A stretch of DNA of 64,000 nt from CAXBDP01 sp041689935 (lineage in GTDB: Bacteria > Bacteroidota > Bacteroidia > Cytophagales > Cyclobacteriaceae). The DNA lies in the NCBI GenBank assembly GCA_041689935.1, contig JBDNFI010000001.1, positions 1 through 64,000 on the forward strand, in the 5' to 3' direction. How positions within the stretch are numbered: the first letter of the stretch is position 1; each line of letters starts with the position of its first letter. Positions 45,705-55,284 of this stretch are shown here, piece by piece. The translations under genes were made by a program, and so were the position numbers. Under the pieces are notes generated by a model, which saw only the letters and a list, made by a program, of their open reading frames with translations, ran no database searches and was not told the DNA's origin.

Positions 45705-46295
45705 ATGAAAATCTGCTTTGCTACCCAGAACATTAATAAGACTACAGAAGTGAATCAGCTGTTAGCTGACAGATTTGATGTGATCAATTTGCTCGAACTT
45801 AATTTTCTGGAAGACATACCAGAAACGGAGACAACACTTGAAGGAAATTCTCGACTCAAGGCTCGCTTTAGTTTTGAGAAATTCGGCATGCCGAGTTTTG
45901 CAGATGATTCTGGATTAGAAGTAGATGCATTGGATGGAGCTCCTGGCGTTTTTTCAGCAAGATATGCGGGAGGAGAAAGAAGCGACATTGGCAATATGCG
46001 AAAGCTGCTGCAAAACTTAGAAGGTAAAACGAATCGCAATGCCCAATTCAAAACGGTAATCACCCTAATGTGGGCGCAGGGAGAAAAGCAATTTGCAGGA
46101 ATTATAAAAGGGAAAATTGTCCATGAAATGAAAGGGGATTTTGGCTTTGGATATGATCCCATTTTTGTTCCTGATGGATATGATTGTACTTTTGCTGAAA
46201 TGAGTCGGGAACAGAAAAATAACATCAGCCACCGAGCAATTGCGGTTAAAAAACTCGTGGAATTCCTTAAGAATTCTGAAATAGACAAAGGGTAA
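45705..46295 (+). CDS. rdgB: XTP/dITP diphosphatase (RdgB/HAM1)
   Basis: The 196-residue enzyme hydrolyses non-canonical purine triphosphates (XTP, dITP) to keep them out of DNA and RNA. It shows CFATQNINKTTEV at the N-terminus, the catalytic segment FADDSGLEVDALDGAPG with RYAGG, and C-terminal SHRAIAVKKL. The ATG at 45705 gives the family length. Its stop overlaps the uridine kinase start (TAATG), so the two are translationally coupled. Confidence 0.95.
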   Translation: MKICFATQNINKTTEVNQLLADRFDVINLLELNFLEDIPETETTLEGNSRLKARFSFEKFGMPSFADDSGLEVDALDGAPGVFSARYAGGERSDIGNMRKLLQNLEGKTNRNAQFKTVITLMWAQGEKQFAGIIKGKIVHEMKGDFGFGYDPIFVPDGYDCTFAEMSREQKNNISHRAIAVKKLVEFLKNSEIDKG

Positions 46296-46921
46296 TGATG
46301 AGCAAACCATACATTATCGGCATCACTGGAGGAAGCGCGTCAGGAAAAACATTATTTCTCAATACGCTATTGAAGTCCTTTCCCAACAAGGAAATTTGCC
46401 TTATCTCACAGGACAATTATTACCGAGCTCGTGAATTACAGCCTATAGACGACATGGGTATCAAAAATTTTGACACACCCAATTCCATAGACTATGAGCA
46501 ATTTGCCCATGATATCCGTGAACTACTGGCTGGACGCACAGTAAGCAAATTAGAATATTCTTTTAACAACCCAGAGGCGAAACCCGAAGTACTAACCTTT
46601 TCGCCAGCACCAATAATTGTTGTGGAAGGGATTTTCGTTTTTTACTACCCCGAGGTTGCCAGCTTACTCGATTTGAAAGTGTTCATTGATGCAAAGGAAT
46701 ATATTAAGCTTTCGAGAAGGATTATCCGCGACCGTGACGAACGTGGCTACGACCTTGAAGATGTACTCTATCGCTACGACAGGCACGTGGCACCTACCTA
46801 CGAAAAATACATTGCTCCATTCAAAAGCGATGCAGATATGGTGATTCCCAATAACAATCATTTCAAAAATGCGATGGAGGTGTTGGTGGTTTACCTCAAC
46901 CACAAGCTAAATAAACTTTAA
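46295..46921 (+). CDS. udk: Uridine kinase
   Basis: The 208-residue P-loop kinase phosphorylates uridine/cytidine for pyrimidine salvage. It has Walker A GITGGSASGKT at the N-terminus, SQDNYYRAREL (substrate loop), NFDTPNSIDY, and the lid RRIIRDRDERGYD. It starts within the rdgB stop codon. The first two codons are both ATG (46295 and 46298). Confidence 0.93.
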   Translation: MMSKPYIIGITGGSASGKTLFLNTLLKSFPNKEICLISQDNYYRARELQPIDDMGIKNFDTPNSIDYEQFAHDIRELLAGRTVSKLEYSFNNPEAKPEVLTFSPAPIIVVEGIFVFYYPEVASLLDLKVFIDAKEYIKLSRRIIRDRDERGYDLEDVLYRYDRHVAPTYEKYIAPFKSDADMVIPNNNHFKNAMEVLVVYLNHKLNKL

Positions 46922-47006
46922 TAGATTGATTTTTAGCAAGCTATTAAGAAACTATTCATCCACTTTATTGCGAATTGATAAAAGCTTATTAGTTTTGTAA
47001 GGTAAA

Positions 47007-47381
47007 ATGAGAAGCAAAACTAAAATAAAGCAATTCAAGAAATCCATTGTAATGATCGCAGCCTTTTTCACTGCGGTATTCATTATTGTGGTTCAGCCTG
47101 CTTCCCTCATTGCGATCACAGCTAATTCGCATCTATATGATTCAGCACAGGATACTGATAGCGAGACGAATAGTGAAAGCAACACCGAACTCCAAGTAAG
47201 CTCCTACGAGGCTACTGTTCCAGTATTAAAACAGCTTAACAAAAACCAAGAAGTATCCTTGCTTTGGGAATCTCCGCTACAAGAGAAAAAGATATTATGG
47301 ACTGTGGTACTCATCCCAGAACCACTCGTACGATTTTCAAAAGTTCTCTTTAGACGAATAATATCGCCTAACGCCCCATAA
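47007..47381 (+). CDS. Small membrane-anchored protein of unknown function
   Basis: The 124-residue protein has a basic N-terminus and one hydrophobic segment (about residues 15-38, MIAAFFTAVFIIVVQPASLIAI). An acidic/Ser-rich stretch (DTDSETNSESNTE) follows, then a C-terminal part with a second weakly hydrophobic patch (WTVVLIPEPLV). I recognise no family. It lies 67 bp before secDF in the same direction and may be cotranscribed. Confidence 0.6.
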   Translation: MRSKTKIKQFKKSIVMIAAFFTAVFIIVVQPASLIAITANSHLYDSAQDTDSETNSESNTELQVSSYEATVPVLKQLNKNQEVSLLWESPLQEKKILWTVVLIPEPLVRFSKVLFRRIISPNAP

Positions 47382-47448
47382 TTTGATCTAATTTCTTAGG
47401 TTCAAATTTTCAACAAAAACACATTTTCCATTTCTAAATTTTACAACT

Positions 47449-50400
47449 ATGCGTAACAAAGGTGGAGTTATATTCATCTCAATAGTTACAACACTTCTGT
47501 GTTTATACTATTTGTCTTTCACGTTTGTATCTAGCACTGTGCAAGAAAATGCCACAGAATATGCAACCGATGAAATAGGCAATATTGATTTTACAAAAAA
47601 GCAACAATACTTGGACTCCGTATGGAGAGAGCCTGTTTACAATCTTTTCGGGATTGCGTATACATTCCAAGAGGTAAAAGAAACTGAGCTAGGACTTGGC
47701 CTTGATTTGCAAGGCGGCATGCAAGTAACCCTTGAAATAGATCCTTCAGATATAATCCGTGGCCTAGCAGGCCGCAATACAGGTCCTGAAGTTGAAAATG
47801 CCATTGCGCAGGCAAATGTAAGAGTACGTGAGATCGGTGGAAATTATACCAGCCATTTCTACGATTCATTTAAGGAAAGTAATCCTGACCAATCACTTGC
47901 TAATATATTTGCAACAGCAGCAAACAGCGGGAGATTTGACTTTAATACTCCTGATGACGAAATTCTTGCCGAAATCAACAAAGAAGTAGAAGATGCAATA
48001 GATCGTTCGTTCAATATTTTAAGAACAAGGATTGATCGTTTTGGCACGTCTCAGCCAAGTATTCAAAAATTACAAGGCAGTGGTCGTATTCAAATCGAAT
48101 TGCCAGGTGTAGATAATCCTGAAAGAGTCAAAAGACTATTGCAGGGTGTTGCTAAGCTTGAATTTTGGGAAGTTTGGGATATTCAAGACTATGGAGCTTC
48201 TATTCAAGCTGTAAATGATTTTCTAGTAGCAGAGGAAAAAGCAAAAGCGCCGGCTATCGATTTAGCAGATGAATTGGCAGATGAGCAAGAAACTGTAGAA
48301 GGTGATACCACTGGCTTGAATGATCTTGAAGCAGAACTTGCCCAAGATTCAGATCAAGATCTTTTAGGTAGCCAAGTATCTCCTTTTCTTTCACTCAATA
48401 GGTCACAATTTGGTTTGGCTTACGAAGTAAGAGATACTTCAAGAATCAACCGCATATTAGAGAGAGACGAAGTAAAAGCCTTACTCAATAATAATTTGTC
48501 GTTCGCTTGGTCTATCAGCCCAGTGGTTGGTGCAGATGGTTTCGAAACATTGGAGCTAATTGCGTTGAAAAAGGGCCGTAATTCTGAACCAGCACTTGGT
48601 GGTGATGTAATTACAGATGCAAGACAGACGTTCGACCAGAGATCAAGGCCAGCCATTAGCATGACGATGAACTCGAATGGTGCTAAGAATTGGAGAAGAA
48701 TCACAGGCGAAAATATAGGTAAGCGAGTAGCCATTGTACTTGATAATTATGTACTTACTGCCCCTACAGTTCAAAGTGAAATATCTGGAGGAAGTTCTGA
48801 AATTACTGGTAATTTTGAAATTGATGAGGCTAGAGACCTTTCAAATTTATTGAAAGCAGGTGCTTTACCCGCTCCTACCCAGATCGTTGAATATGGAATT
48901 ATCGGCCCAACACTTGGGCAAGAAGCTCAATCTCAAGGGATCATTTCTATCATTGTGGGCTTGGCATTGGTTGTATTGTTCATGTTTGCTTACTATGCTA
49001 AAGGTGGAGCAGTTGCTATTTTGGCTTTGGTATTCAACATGTTCTTCATTGTGGGAATTTTAGCTCAGCTTAATGCTTCTCTCACCCTGCCGGGCATTGC
49101 GGGTATCGTATTGATTATCGGTATGTCCATTGATGCCAACGTGCTAATTTTCGAAAGAATAAGAGAAGAATTAGGCAAAGGAGTCAATCTATTAAATGCG
49201 ATCAAACTTGGCTATGAGAAAGCTTACAGCTCCATAATAGATGCAAACGTAACTACCTTATTGACTGGTGTTATCCTTTACACATTGGGTCAAGGTCCAG
49301 TAAAGGGATTTGCCATAACACTAATCATTGGTATTATTTGTTCATTCTTCTCAGCTGTATTTATTACTCGTGTAGTTATAGAATGGATGTCTCGCAAAGG
49401 TGATGCGACCAAACTTGATTTCTCATTTGCTTGGTCTAAAAACCTACTGAAGAACGTCAATTTCGACTTTATGTCGAAAAGAAAAAAGGCTTACATTGGT
49501 TCATCGATTTTCATTTCCGTCGGAATAGTATTATTAGTAATACAGCAAGGATTGAATTTGGGTGTTGATTTCACAGGTGGCCGTTCTTACGTAGTTACTT
49601 TCCCTACTCCTCAATCTGCCACTGAGGTGAAGATTGCTCTTGGAGACCAGTTTGAAAACGCTGGCACAGAAGTAAAAACCTATGGTGGTAATAATGTATT
49701 GAAAATTACAACGAGTTACTTGATTGCAGAAACTAGTGAGGAGTCGGATCAAAATGTGGAATCTGCATTAATCACTGGTTTGGAAGGGTACTCTGGACTT
49801 ACGTTTATTGCTGATGATAGCAAGGTAGGCGATGGATTTTTTACTATCTCAAGTAAATCCAAAGTAAGTGGCACCATCGCTGATGACATTAAATCAAGCT
49901 CACAAGAGGCTATCTTCCTTTCATTGGTTGCTATATTTTTATACATCCTGATCCGTTTTAGAAAATGGCAATTTGGTTTAGGTGCAATTATAGCTCTCTT
50001 CCATGACGTACTTATTGTAATTTCCGCATTTGCTATAGCAAGAGCATTTGGATTTGCCTTTGAGGTAGACCAAGTATTCATTGCGGCAATGCTGACTGTG
50101 ATTGGTTACTCAATCAACGATACAGTAATTGTGTTTGACCGTATTCGAGAGAACCTAGAAAATACGCTGTCCAAAAACTTCGAAAAAGTGTTTAATGAGG
50201 CGATCAATGATACCATCAGTCGTACAATTATCACTTCTACCACTACCTTATTAGTAATGTTAATTCTTCTAATTTTTGGTGGAGAAGTATTGAGAGGATT
50301 CTCTTTTGCCATCTTAGTTGGTATCCTAGTTGGTACTTATTCTTCGATTTACATTGCCGCGCCACTTGTGGTAGATTTGACAAGTAGGTCCTTGGAAAAG

Positions 50401-50451
50401 GCTCAGAAAAAAGCTGCTGAAGCTTCAGCAGTTGCGCCTTCAAAAGCATAA
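47449..50451 (+). CDS. secDF: Protein translocase SecDF fusion
   Basis: The 1000-residue protein joins SecD and SecF in one chain, as in many Bacteroidota. The N-terminal membrane segment is followed by the P1 domain (LGLGLDLQGGMQVTLEI, RTRIDRFGTSQPSIQ), SecD TM4-6 with GMSIDANVLIFERIREE, then the SecF half with VDFTGGRSYVV and GYSINDTVIVFDRIREN. It uses the proton gradient to pull preproteins through SecYEG. Residues about 265-310 form an acidic insert of low complexity. Confidence 0.97.
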   Translation: MRNKGGVIFISIVTTLLCLYYLSFTFVSSTVQENATEYATDEIGNIDFTKKQQYLDSVWREPVYNLFGIAYTFQEVKETELGLGLDLQGGMQVTLEIDPSDIIRGLAGRNTGPEVENAIAQANVRVREIGGNYTSHFYDSFKESNPDQSLANIFATAANSGRFDFNTPDDEILAEINKEVEDAIDRSFNILRTRIDRFGTSQPSIQKLQGSGRIQIELPGVDNPERVKRLLQGVAKLEFWEVWDIQDYGASIQAVNDFLVAEEKAKAPAIDLADELADEQETVEGDTTGLNDLEAELAQDSDQDLLGSQVSPFLSLNRSQFGLAYEVRDTSRINRILERDEVKALLNNNLSFAWSISPVVGADGFETLELIALKKGRNSEPALGGDVITDARQTFDQRSRPAISMTMNSNGAKNWRRITGENIGKRVAIVLDNYVLTAPTVQSEISGGSSEITGNFEIDEARDLSNLLKAGALPAPTQIVEYGIIGPTLGQEAQSQGIISIIVGLALVVLFMFAYYAKGGAVAILALVFNMFFIVGILAQLNASLTLPGIAGIVLIIGMSIDANVLIFERIREELGKGVNLLNAIKLGYEKAYSSIIDANVTTLLTGVILYTLGQGPVKGFAITLIIGIICSFFSAVFITRVVIEWMSRKGDATKLDFSFAWSKNLLKNVNFDFMSKRKKAYIGSSIFISVGIVLLVIQQGLNLGVDFTGGRSYVVTFPTPQSATEVKIALGDQFENAGTEVKTYGGNNVLKITTSYLIAETSEESDQNVESALITGLEGYSGLTFIADDSKVGDGFFTISSKSKVSGTIADDIKSSSQEAIFLSLVAIFLYILIRFRKWQFGLGAIIALFHDVLIVISAFAIARAFGFAFEVDQVFIAAMLTVIGYSINDTVIVFDRIRENLENTLSKNFEKVFNEAINDTISRTIITSTTTLLVMLILLIFGGEVLRGFSFAILVGILVGTYSSIYIAAPLVVDLTSRSLEKAQKKAAEASAVAPSKA

Positions 50452-50469
50452 AAATCTGGATGTAAATAA

Positions 50470-50505
50470 GAAAGGAGTTGCCAACAAGCAACTCCTTTTT
50501 TTATT
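50470..50505. terminator. Bidirectional terminator between secDF and guaB
   Basis: AGGAGTTGC and GCAACTCCT form a stem around CAACAA, followed by a T run. It lies between two converging genes. Confidence 0.88.
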
Positions 50506-50525
50506 TACTATATCCTGAGAATGGA

Positions 50526-51998
50526 TTACCTTAAGCTATAATTTGGTGCTTCTCTAGTTACATGTACATCATGAGGATGACTTTCTCTCACACCTGCTGC
50601 AGTAATTCTCACAAACTTGGCATCTCGCAGGGCAAGAATGTCTTTGGCTCCGCAATAGCCCATACCAGCTTTTAGTCCTCCTACTAATTGATAAAGGACT
50701 TCAGCCACAGAACCTTTGAAAGGCACTCGACCTACAATTCCCTCCGGCACCAATTTTTTGATGTCATCTTCAGCATCTTGGAAGTAGCGATCCTTCGATC
50801 CATCTTCCATTGCTTCCAGAGAGCCCATTCCTCTATAGCTTTTAAATTTCCTTCCTTCATAGATAATCACCTCACCTGGAGCTTCTTCGGTGCCTGCTAA
50901 CAAACTACCAATCATTACGCTATCAGCACCTCCCGCTAATCCTTTCACCAAATCGCCTGAGTATCGCACTCCACCATCCGCAATCAGTGGTACGCCTGTA
51001 CCTTCCAAACCTTTTGCTGCTTCCATTACCGCAGAAAGCTGAGGCACACCTACACCAGCAATAATTCTTGTGGTACAAATACTTCCAGGACCTACCCCTA
51101 CTTTGACTGCATCTGCACCTGCATCCGCCAAGGCTTTTGCCCCTTCAGCCGTCGCTACATTACCCACTATCAGTTCCAACTCAGGGAAGCGAGCCTTTAC
51201 TTTTTTCGCAGCTTCAATTACTCCTTTGGAATGGCCATGAGCAGTGTCGATAGAAATGACGTCCACACCGGCTATTTTAAGTGCTTCTATACGCTCTAAT
51301 ATATCTGGCGTTACACCTACAGCAGCTCCAACTCGAAGTCTTCCATATTCATCCTTGCAGGCATTTGGCTTATCTTTCCTTTTTAGGATATCCTTGTATG
51401 TAATTAGACCGGTTAGTTTTCCGTTCTTATCAACTATAGGCAATTTTTCAATTTTGTACTCTTGAAGGATATCTTCCGCTTGCAAAAGAGTGATGCCTAC
51501 GTTTGCAGTAATTAAGTTTTCAATAGTCATCACCTCTTTAATTGGACGACTCATATTTTTCTGAAAACGTAAATCACGGTTCGTGATAATTCCGATAAGT
51601 GTATTGTTGACATCAACTACTGGGATACCACCGATTTTGAATTCCTTCATAATGCGATTAGCATCTCCGATGGTTGCGTCAAAATCAAGAGTGATTGGAT
51701 CGATGATGAGACCGCTTTGAGAACGCTTTACTTTTCTCACTTGCTCTGCCTGCATTTCTTTAGTCATATTTTTATGAATAAAGCCCATTCCACCCTCTAA
51801 GGCCATCGCTATGGCTAAATCAGTTTCAGTAACTGTATCCATTGCCGATGAAATTAATGGAATGTTTAGCGTAATATTTCTAGTAAGGCGGGTGGTGGTG
51901 TCAGTTTCTCTAGGAAGAATATCTGAGTAACCTGGAGCAAGAAGCACATCTTCATAGGTGAGTGCTTCGTAAGCAATTTTTGAGTTTTCCAAGAGCAT
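50526..51998 (-). CDS. guaB: Inosine-5'-monophosphate dehydrogenase
   Basis: The 490-residue enzyme oxidises IMP to XMP, the first committed step to guanine nucleotides. The catalytic Cys lies in GPGSICTTRIIAGVGVPQ. Two CBS domains (about residues 95-205) interrupt the barrel. The mobile flap carries YRGMGSLEAM. I use the ATG at 51998 (MLLENSKIAYEALTYEDV), since the upstream 16 residues are not family-like. Monocistronic. Confidence 0.96.
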   Translation of the reverse strand: MLLENSKIAYEALTYEDVLLAPGYSDILPRETDTTTRLTRNITLNIPLISSAMDTVTETDLAIAMALEGGMGFIHKNMTKEMQAEQVRKVKRSQSGLIIDPITLDFDATIGDANRIMKEFKIGGIPVVDVNNTLIGIITNRDLRFQKNMSRPIKEVMTIENLITANVGITLLQAEDILQEYKIEKLPIVDKNGKLTGLITYKDILKRKDKPNACKDEYGRLRVGAAVGVTPDILERIEALKIAGVDVISIDTAHGHSKGVIEAAKKVKARFPELELIVGNVATAEGAKALADAGADAVKVGVGPGSICTTRIIAGVGVPQLSAVMEAAKGLEGTGVPLIADGGVRYSGDLVKGLAGGADSVMIGSLLAGTEEAPGEVIIYEGRKFKSYRGMGSLEAMEDGSKDRYFQDAEDDIKKLVPEGIVGRVPFKGSVAEVLYQLVGGLKAGMGYCGAKDILALRDAKFVRITAAGVRESHPHDVHVTREAPNYSLR

Positions 51999-52141
51999 AG
52001 CAAATAATTCTAATGGATTCGTTATTTGCCAGACAAAATTAGACATTAGTTACTAATAGTTCGGCATGAATCTTAATAATTTTTTAAGCGAATAATTTGC
52101 AGGATTTTATTACTTTTGTTTCAAACAAAAATATCTGAATC

Positions 52142-52249
52142 ATGCCAATGCTCTTTTTAATAATTGCGCTATTCATTTTAGCAATATTATCAGTGTGGAT
52201 TTTTCCAAATAAGAAAATCAGCAAAAATCCCCACGACATTAAAAATTAA
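52142..52249 (+). CDS. Possible 35-residue single-pass membrane protein
   Basis: A short frame encodes MPMLFLIIALFILAILSV, then WIFPNKKISKNPHDIKN. That is one hydrophobic helix with a basic cytoplasmic tail. TACTTTTG at 52111-52118 is a candidate -7 box and a good terminator follows 26 bp after the stop, so the unit looks like a free-standing small gene. It resembles tiny membrane proteins annotated in other genomes, but no family can be named. Confidence 0.5.
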   Translation: MPMLFLIIALFILAILSVWIFPNKKISKNPHDIKN

Positions 52250-52271
52250 TTCGTCAACCATTTCGTTTTAT

Positions 52272-52313
52272 TGTAAAACAAAAAAGCCGCTGGATGCGGC
52301 TTTTTTGTTTTAT
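52272..52313. terminator. Bidirectional terminator downstream of the 35-codon frame
   Basis: AAAAAGCCGC and GCGGCTTTTT form a stem around TGGAT, with A and T runs on both sides. It also serves the convergent TPR protein gene. Confidence 0.88.
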
Positions 52314-52326
52314 CATATTCTGATGG

Positions 52327-53652
52327 TTAATCAGCTTTTTGAATTTTCACGGTCATCCCAATCCAACATCCAACTCTCACTTCTTCTCCAACGGCTCTAC
52401 CTTCGGTAAAAATCATTTCGGCTGTTGGGAATTGTTGCTTCATTTGAGCAGCTCTTTGTCCATTTCCGCCTCTTACGTACATTTCATAAGCTGCAATAAA
52501 TATAGCTCTATCATCAATTCTACTTTTCTCCTGCTTACACTGATCATAGCTTCCAAGAATAAGATCACCGATTTTAGAATACGCTTCTTTCAATGATGGG
52601 TCGATTTGTGCAGCCTTCAAGTAAAGATCTCTTGCTTTAACTTTTTCATTTCGGAAGGAGGCAATCTCTGCTATTCTCATTGTCAATTCACCTTGCTCGG
52701 CGTTATCTTCTGACATTTCGATTGCATCATTCAAGTACTTTAAGCCTTCATCATAATTTTCTTCTTTTATGGCTCTACTTGCTAATACCTTTGCAACCGC
52801 CAATTGAGGTTCACTCACATAATATACTTTCGCTGCTTCTGTAAATAAATCAGAATCAGTGCAAGAAGCAGTAATTGAATAGCTAAATATCTTTTTAGCC
52901 ATTTCCAAATCTGTTGGATTAGCTCTCAATTTATCTCCCAATTGAGTATCAATGAAATTACAATCGATCGTAACCATGTCTGTGAGAATACCATCAATCT
53001 GACCTTTCATTTCTTCAAGTTGTGGCTTGTTCTTAGCAGTTTTCATTTTTTCTTCCCACACACCCATCACTTTTTCATGAATGGCCATTATTTCTGGATC
53101 CGTCAAAGAACCTCCGTTAGTTTTTTGGTTACGGCGTATAGCATCCATATAGGTAAGCATATGAAAATCATTGATATCAGCTGGAGACGCGATTTCGAAT
53201 AATCTAGTATAATCATTCAATAAATCCTGCAATTTGTTAGTACGGTTTGCATAGTACTTATACTCTGGAAGAAGCTTTCTATTTAAAATGTTAAATTCAT
53301 CTCCGAAGTAATTAGTTCTCAAATCATAAAGTAACAAGGCCGAATCTTGAAGTTCGTACTTTCTTGCCTCATTTTCTTCTACATCAGCCATTTCTTCAAA
53401 TACTCTATGACCAGAGATATATAAAGACTCACTTAATTCAGGTGTGTTGTTCAATAACCAAACTAAAGTTGAGTGAGCTGTATTGTAGTCACCCATTTTC
53501 CTAGAATCTGTATGTAACATATACTTATCCCTAGCTGATTGCGCCAAAGCTTCATCTGGTGGCCAGTTAAAACCACTTTGCGCTGATAGAGGAGTAGAAA
53601 AAATCCCCAAAACAAAGACCGCTACAAATACTAATACTTTTTTCATTTTCAT
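52327..53652 (-). CDS. Exported TPR-repeat protein
   Basis: The 441-residue protein has a signal peptide (VLVFVAVFVLGIFSTPLSAQ, cleavage near residue 25). The all-helical body contains TPR-like units, clearest near the C-terminus: NYDEGLKYLNDAIEMSED, then RDLYLKAAQIDPSLKEAYSKIGDL. It has no catalytic motif. Such proteins act as scaffolds in the Bacteroidota periplasm. No partner is suggested by the neighbours. Confidence 0.8.
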   Translation of the reverse strand: MKMKKVLVFVAVFVLGIFSTPLSAQSGFNWPPDEALAQSARDKYMLHTDSRKMGDYNTAHSTLVWLLNNTPELSESLYISGHRVFEEMADVEENEARKYELQDSALLLYDLRTNYFGDEFNILNRKLLPEYKYYANRTNKLQDLLNDYTRLFEIASPADINDFHMLTYMDAIRRNQKTNGGSLTDPEIMAIHEKVMGVWEEKMKTAKNKPQLEEMKGQIDGILTDMVTIDCNFIDTQLGDKLRANPTDLEMAKKIFSYSITASCTDSDLFTEAAKVYYVSEPQLAVAKVLASRAIKEENYDEGLKYLNDAIEMSEDNAEQGELTMRIAEIASFRNEKVKARDLYLKAAQIDPSLKEAYSKIGDLILGSYDQCKQEKSRIDDRAIFIAAYEMYVRGGNGQRAAQMKQQFPTAEMIFTEGRAVGEEVRVGCWIGMTVKIQKAD

Positions 53653-54009
53653 TTCTCCGTTATGCCAGTTAATAATTGCTATAGAGCAAAAGAGGTTCCA
53701 AATTTAATTAATAATCTCTTAAATCTTTAATTTTGTTTTGATTTTTACATGAAAAACGGAATTATTTCTTCATCAAAGTAATAATAGACCAAAGCATTTT
53801 TTCAATGGGATGCCTTTATAAATTACATACTTGTTTCAAGTCATTCCATTTAAAGATTGTACAATTTACGTAATTAGAATTTTATTTTTCTAGCCTTTTT
53901 ATCAAAAAGCGAAATATTGATGTGAACGGCTCATTTTTCTAAATTTTCCAAACTTTTATAAATTCACTGTTGATAGTAATTCCAAAAAACATTACCCTAT
54001 TTTTGTGCG
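53653..54009. other. AT-rich divergent intergenic region
   Basis: The 357 bp lie between two divergent genes. No RNA, repeat or relic is visible. TATTTTTG at 53998-54005 resembles a -7 element but sits only 4 bp before the PnuC ATG. If it is used, the transcript would be almost leaderless or the start lies further downstream. Confidence 0.4.
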
Positions 54010-54627
54010 ATGGAAGGGAATGTAATCTGGGAAGGATTGCGGGAAGGAATCCAGCAAATGACCTTACTCGAATCTACAGCCGTATTTTTTGGGTTACTAA
54101 GTGTTTGGTATTCAAGACTTGAGAATATCCTCGTGTTCCCAACAGGAATAATAAGCGTGCTGATATATGTATATATATGTTTCGGAGCCAAATTATACGC
54201 TGATGTAGGTATCAATGCCTATTATTTTATTATGAGTATTTACGGATGGTATATTTGGTCAAGAAAAGATAATCACAATAATTTTATTTCTATATCGACC
54301 AATACCTCCAAGGAGTGGTTATTTAGTGGTGTGTTGCTTGCTGGCTCATTTATTTTAATTGCCTATTTATTGGTTAATTTTACAGATAGTGATGTGCCTT
54401 TGTGGGATGCGCTAACTACATCCATGGCTTTTGTAGCGATGCTATTGATGGCAAAAAAGAAAATCGAACATTGGATAGCATGGATTTTCACTAATTTACT
54501 TTCTATACCGTTATACTTTTACAAAGGACTAATTTTAACATCCTTTCAATTTTTTGTTTTTTTAATCTTGGCTATCATGGGTTACACCCGTTGGCGCCGA
54601 GAGCTTAGTATCAAAAAGAGTTTATGA
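54010..54627 (+). CDS. PnuC-family vitamin-precursor transporter
   Basis: The 205-residue membrane protein has about seven hydrophobic helices and PnuC signatures: FFGLLSVWYSRLENILVFPTGIISV, then GWYIWSRKD and the C-terminal repeat WIFTNLLSIPLYFYKGL. Family members take up nicotinamide riboside (PnuC) or thiamine (PnuT) by facilitated diffusion. The downstream kinase favours nicotinamide riboside. The nearby TPP riboswitch and TonB receptor make thiamine an alternative. It overlaps the kinase gene by 4 bp. Confidence 0.88.
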   Translation: MEGNVIWEGLREGIQQMTLLESTAVFFGLLSVWYSRLENILVFPTGIISVLIYVYICFGAKLYADVGINAYYFIMSIYGWYIWSRKDNHNNFISISTNTSKEWLFSGVLLAGSFILIAYLLVNFTDSDVPLWDALTTSMAFVAMLLMAKKKIEHWIAWIFTNLLSIPLYFYKGLILTSFQFFVFLILAIMGYTRWRRELSIKKSL

Positions 54628-55133
54628 AAAAAATCGCCATAATTGGACCAGAATCTACGGGAAAAAGCACTCTTGCTAAACAACTTTCAGAAGAACTCTC
54701 CTATCCTCTAGTACCGGAATTTGCACGTGAGTATTTGAAAGGTTTAGGTAGAGAATACAAATACATCGACCTCACTGAAATAGCCAAAGGGCAAATTGAA
54801 AGTGAAGATAAACTGGCTGAATCTACGCCACCGCTTCTTATTTGTGATACAGAACTCACGGTGATCAAAATTTGGAGTTTGCACCGTTTCAAGCAGGTGC
54901 AAGGCTGGATAGAAAGAGAATTGAAAAATAGGAAGTATGATCACTACTTTTTGATGTATGTCGATACCCCATGGGTGGAAGATCCTCAACGCGAACATCC
55001 TGAACTTAGAAATTACTTTTTCAATATCTACTTGGATGAATGTAAAAAAAGGAGACTCCCTTACACTATTATAAAAGGGAAAGAGAATGAAAGATTAGAA
55101 AGCGCGTTAAAAGTAATTGGAAACTTGCACTAA
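54624..55133 (+). CDS. NadR-like P-loop kinase
   Basis: The 169-residue protein corresponds to the C-terminal ribosylnicotinamide kinase domain of NadR (AAA_28 family). It has Walker A IIGPESTGKSTLAKQL, VPEFAREYL, LICDTELTVIKIW (Walker B), and YVDTPWVEDPQREHPE. It would trap the PnuC substrate by phosphorylation, which fits the 4-bp overlap with that gene. The NMN-adenylyltransferase domain of full NadR is absent. Confidence 0.87.
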   Translation: MKKIAIIGPESTGKSTLAKQLSEELSYPLVPEFAREYLKGLGREYKYIDLTEIAKGQIESEDKLAESTPPLLICDTELTVIKIWSLHRFKQVQGWIERELKNRKYDHYFLMYVDTPWVEDPQREHPELRNYFFNIYLDECKKRRLPYTIIKGKENERLESALKVIGNLH

Positions 55134-55163
55134 AAAGATTTAGGCGTACATTTACAGCAGAAT

Positions 55164-55245
55164 AAAGGGGTGCCCTAAATATACGGGCTGAGATTATACC
55201 CATTGAACCTGATGCCGGTAATGCGGTCGAAGGGAGGTATGGTAA
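55164..55245 (+). promoter_or_regulatory. TPP (THI-box) riboswitch
   Basis: The aptamer core is clear: GGGGTGCC at 55167-55174, GGGCTGAGATTATACCC across 55185-55201, then TTGAACCTGATGCCGGTAAT and GTCGAAGGGAGG. These match the conserved J2-3/P3 and P4-P5 elements that bind thiamine pyrophosphate. It lies 40 bp before the TonB receptor gene on the same strand, so TPP should repress receptor synthesis. Confidence 0.96.
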
Positions 55246-55256
55246 AACAATTAAAG

Positions 55257-55281
55257 GAAGCATCTGCCCCTTAGATGCTTC
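55257..55281 (+). promoter_or_regulatory. Expression-platform hairpin next to the TonB receptor start
   Basis: GAAGCATCT and AGATGCTTC form a perfect 9-bp stem around GCCCCTT, ending 3 bp before the ATG at 55285. There is no U run, so it is more likely to block translation than to end transcription. It may be the switch element read out by the upstream TPP aptamer. Confidence 0.6.
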
Positions 55282-55284
55282 GCA

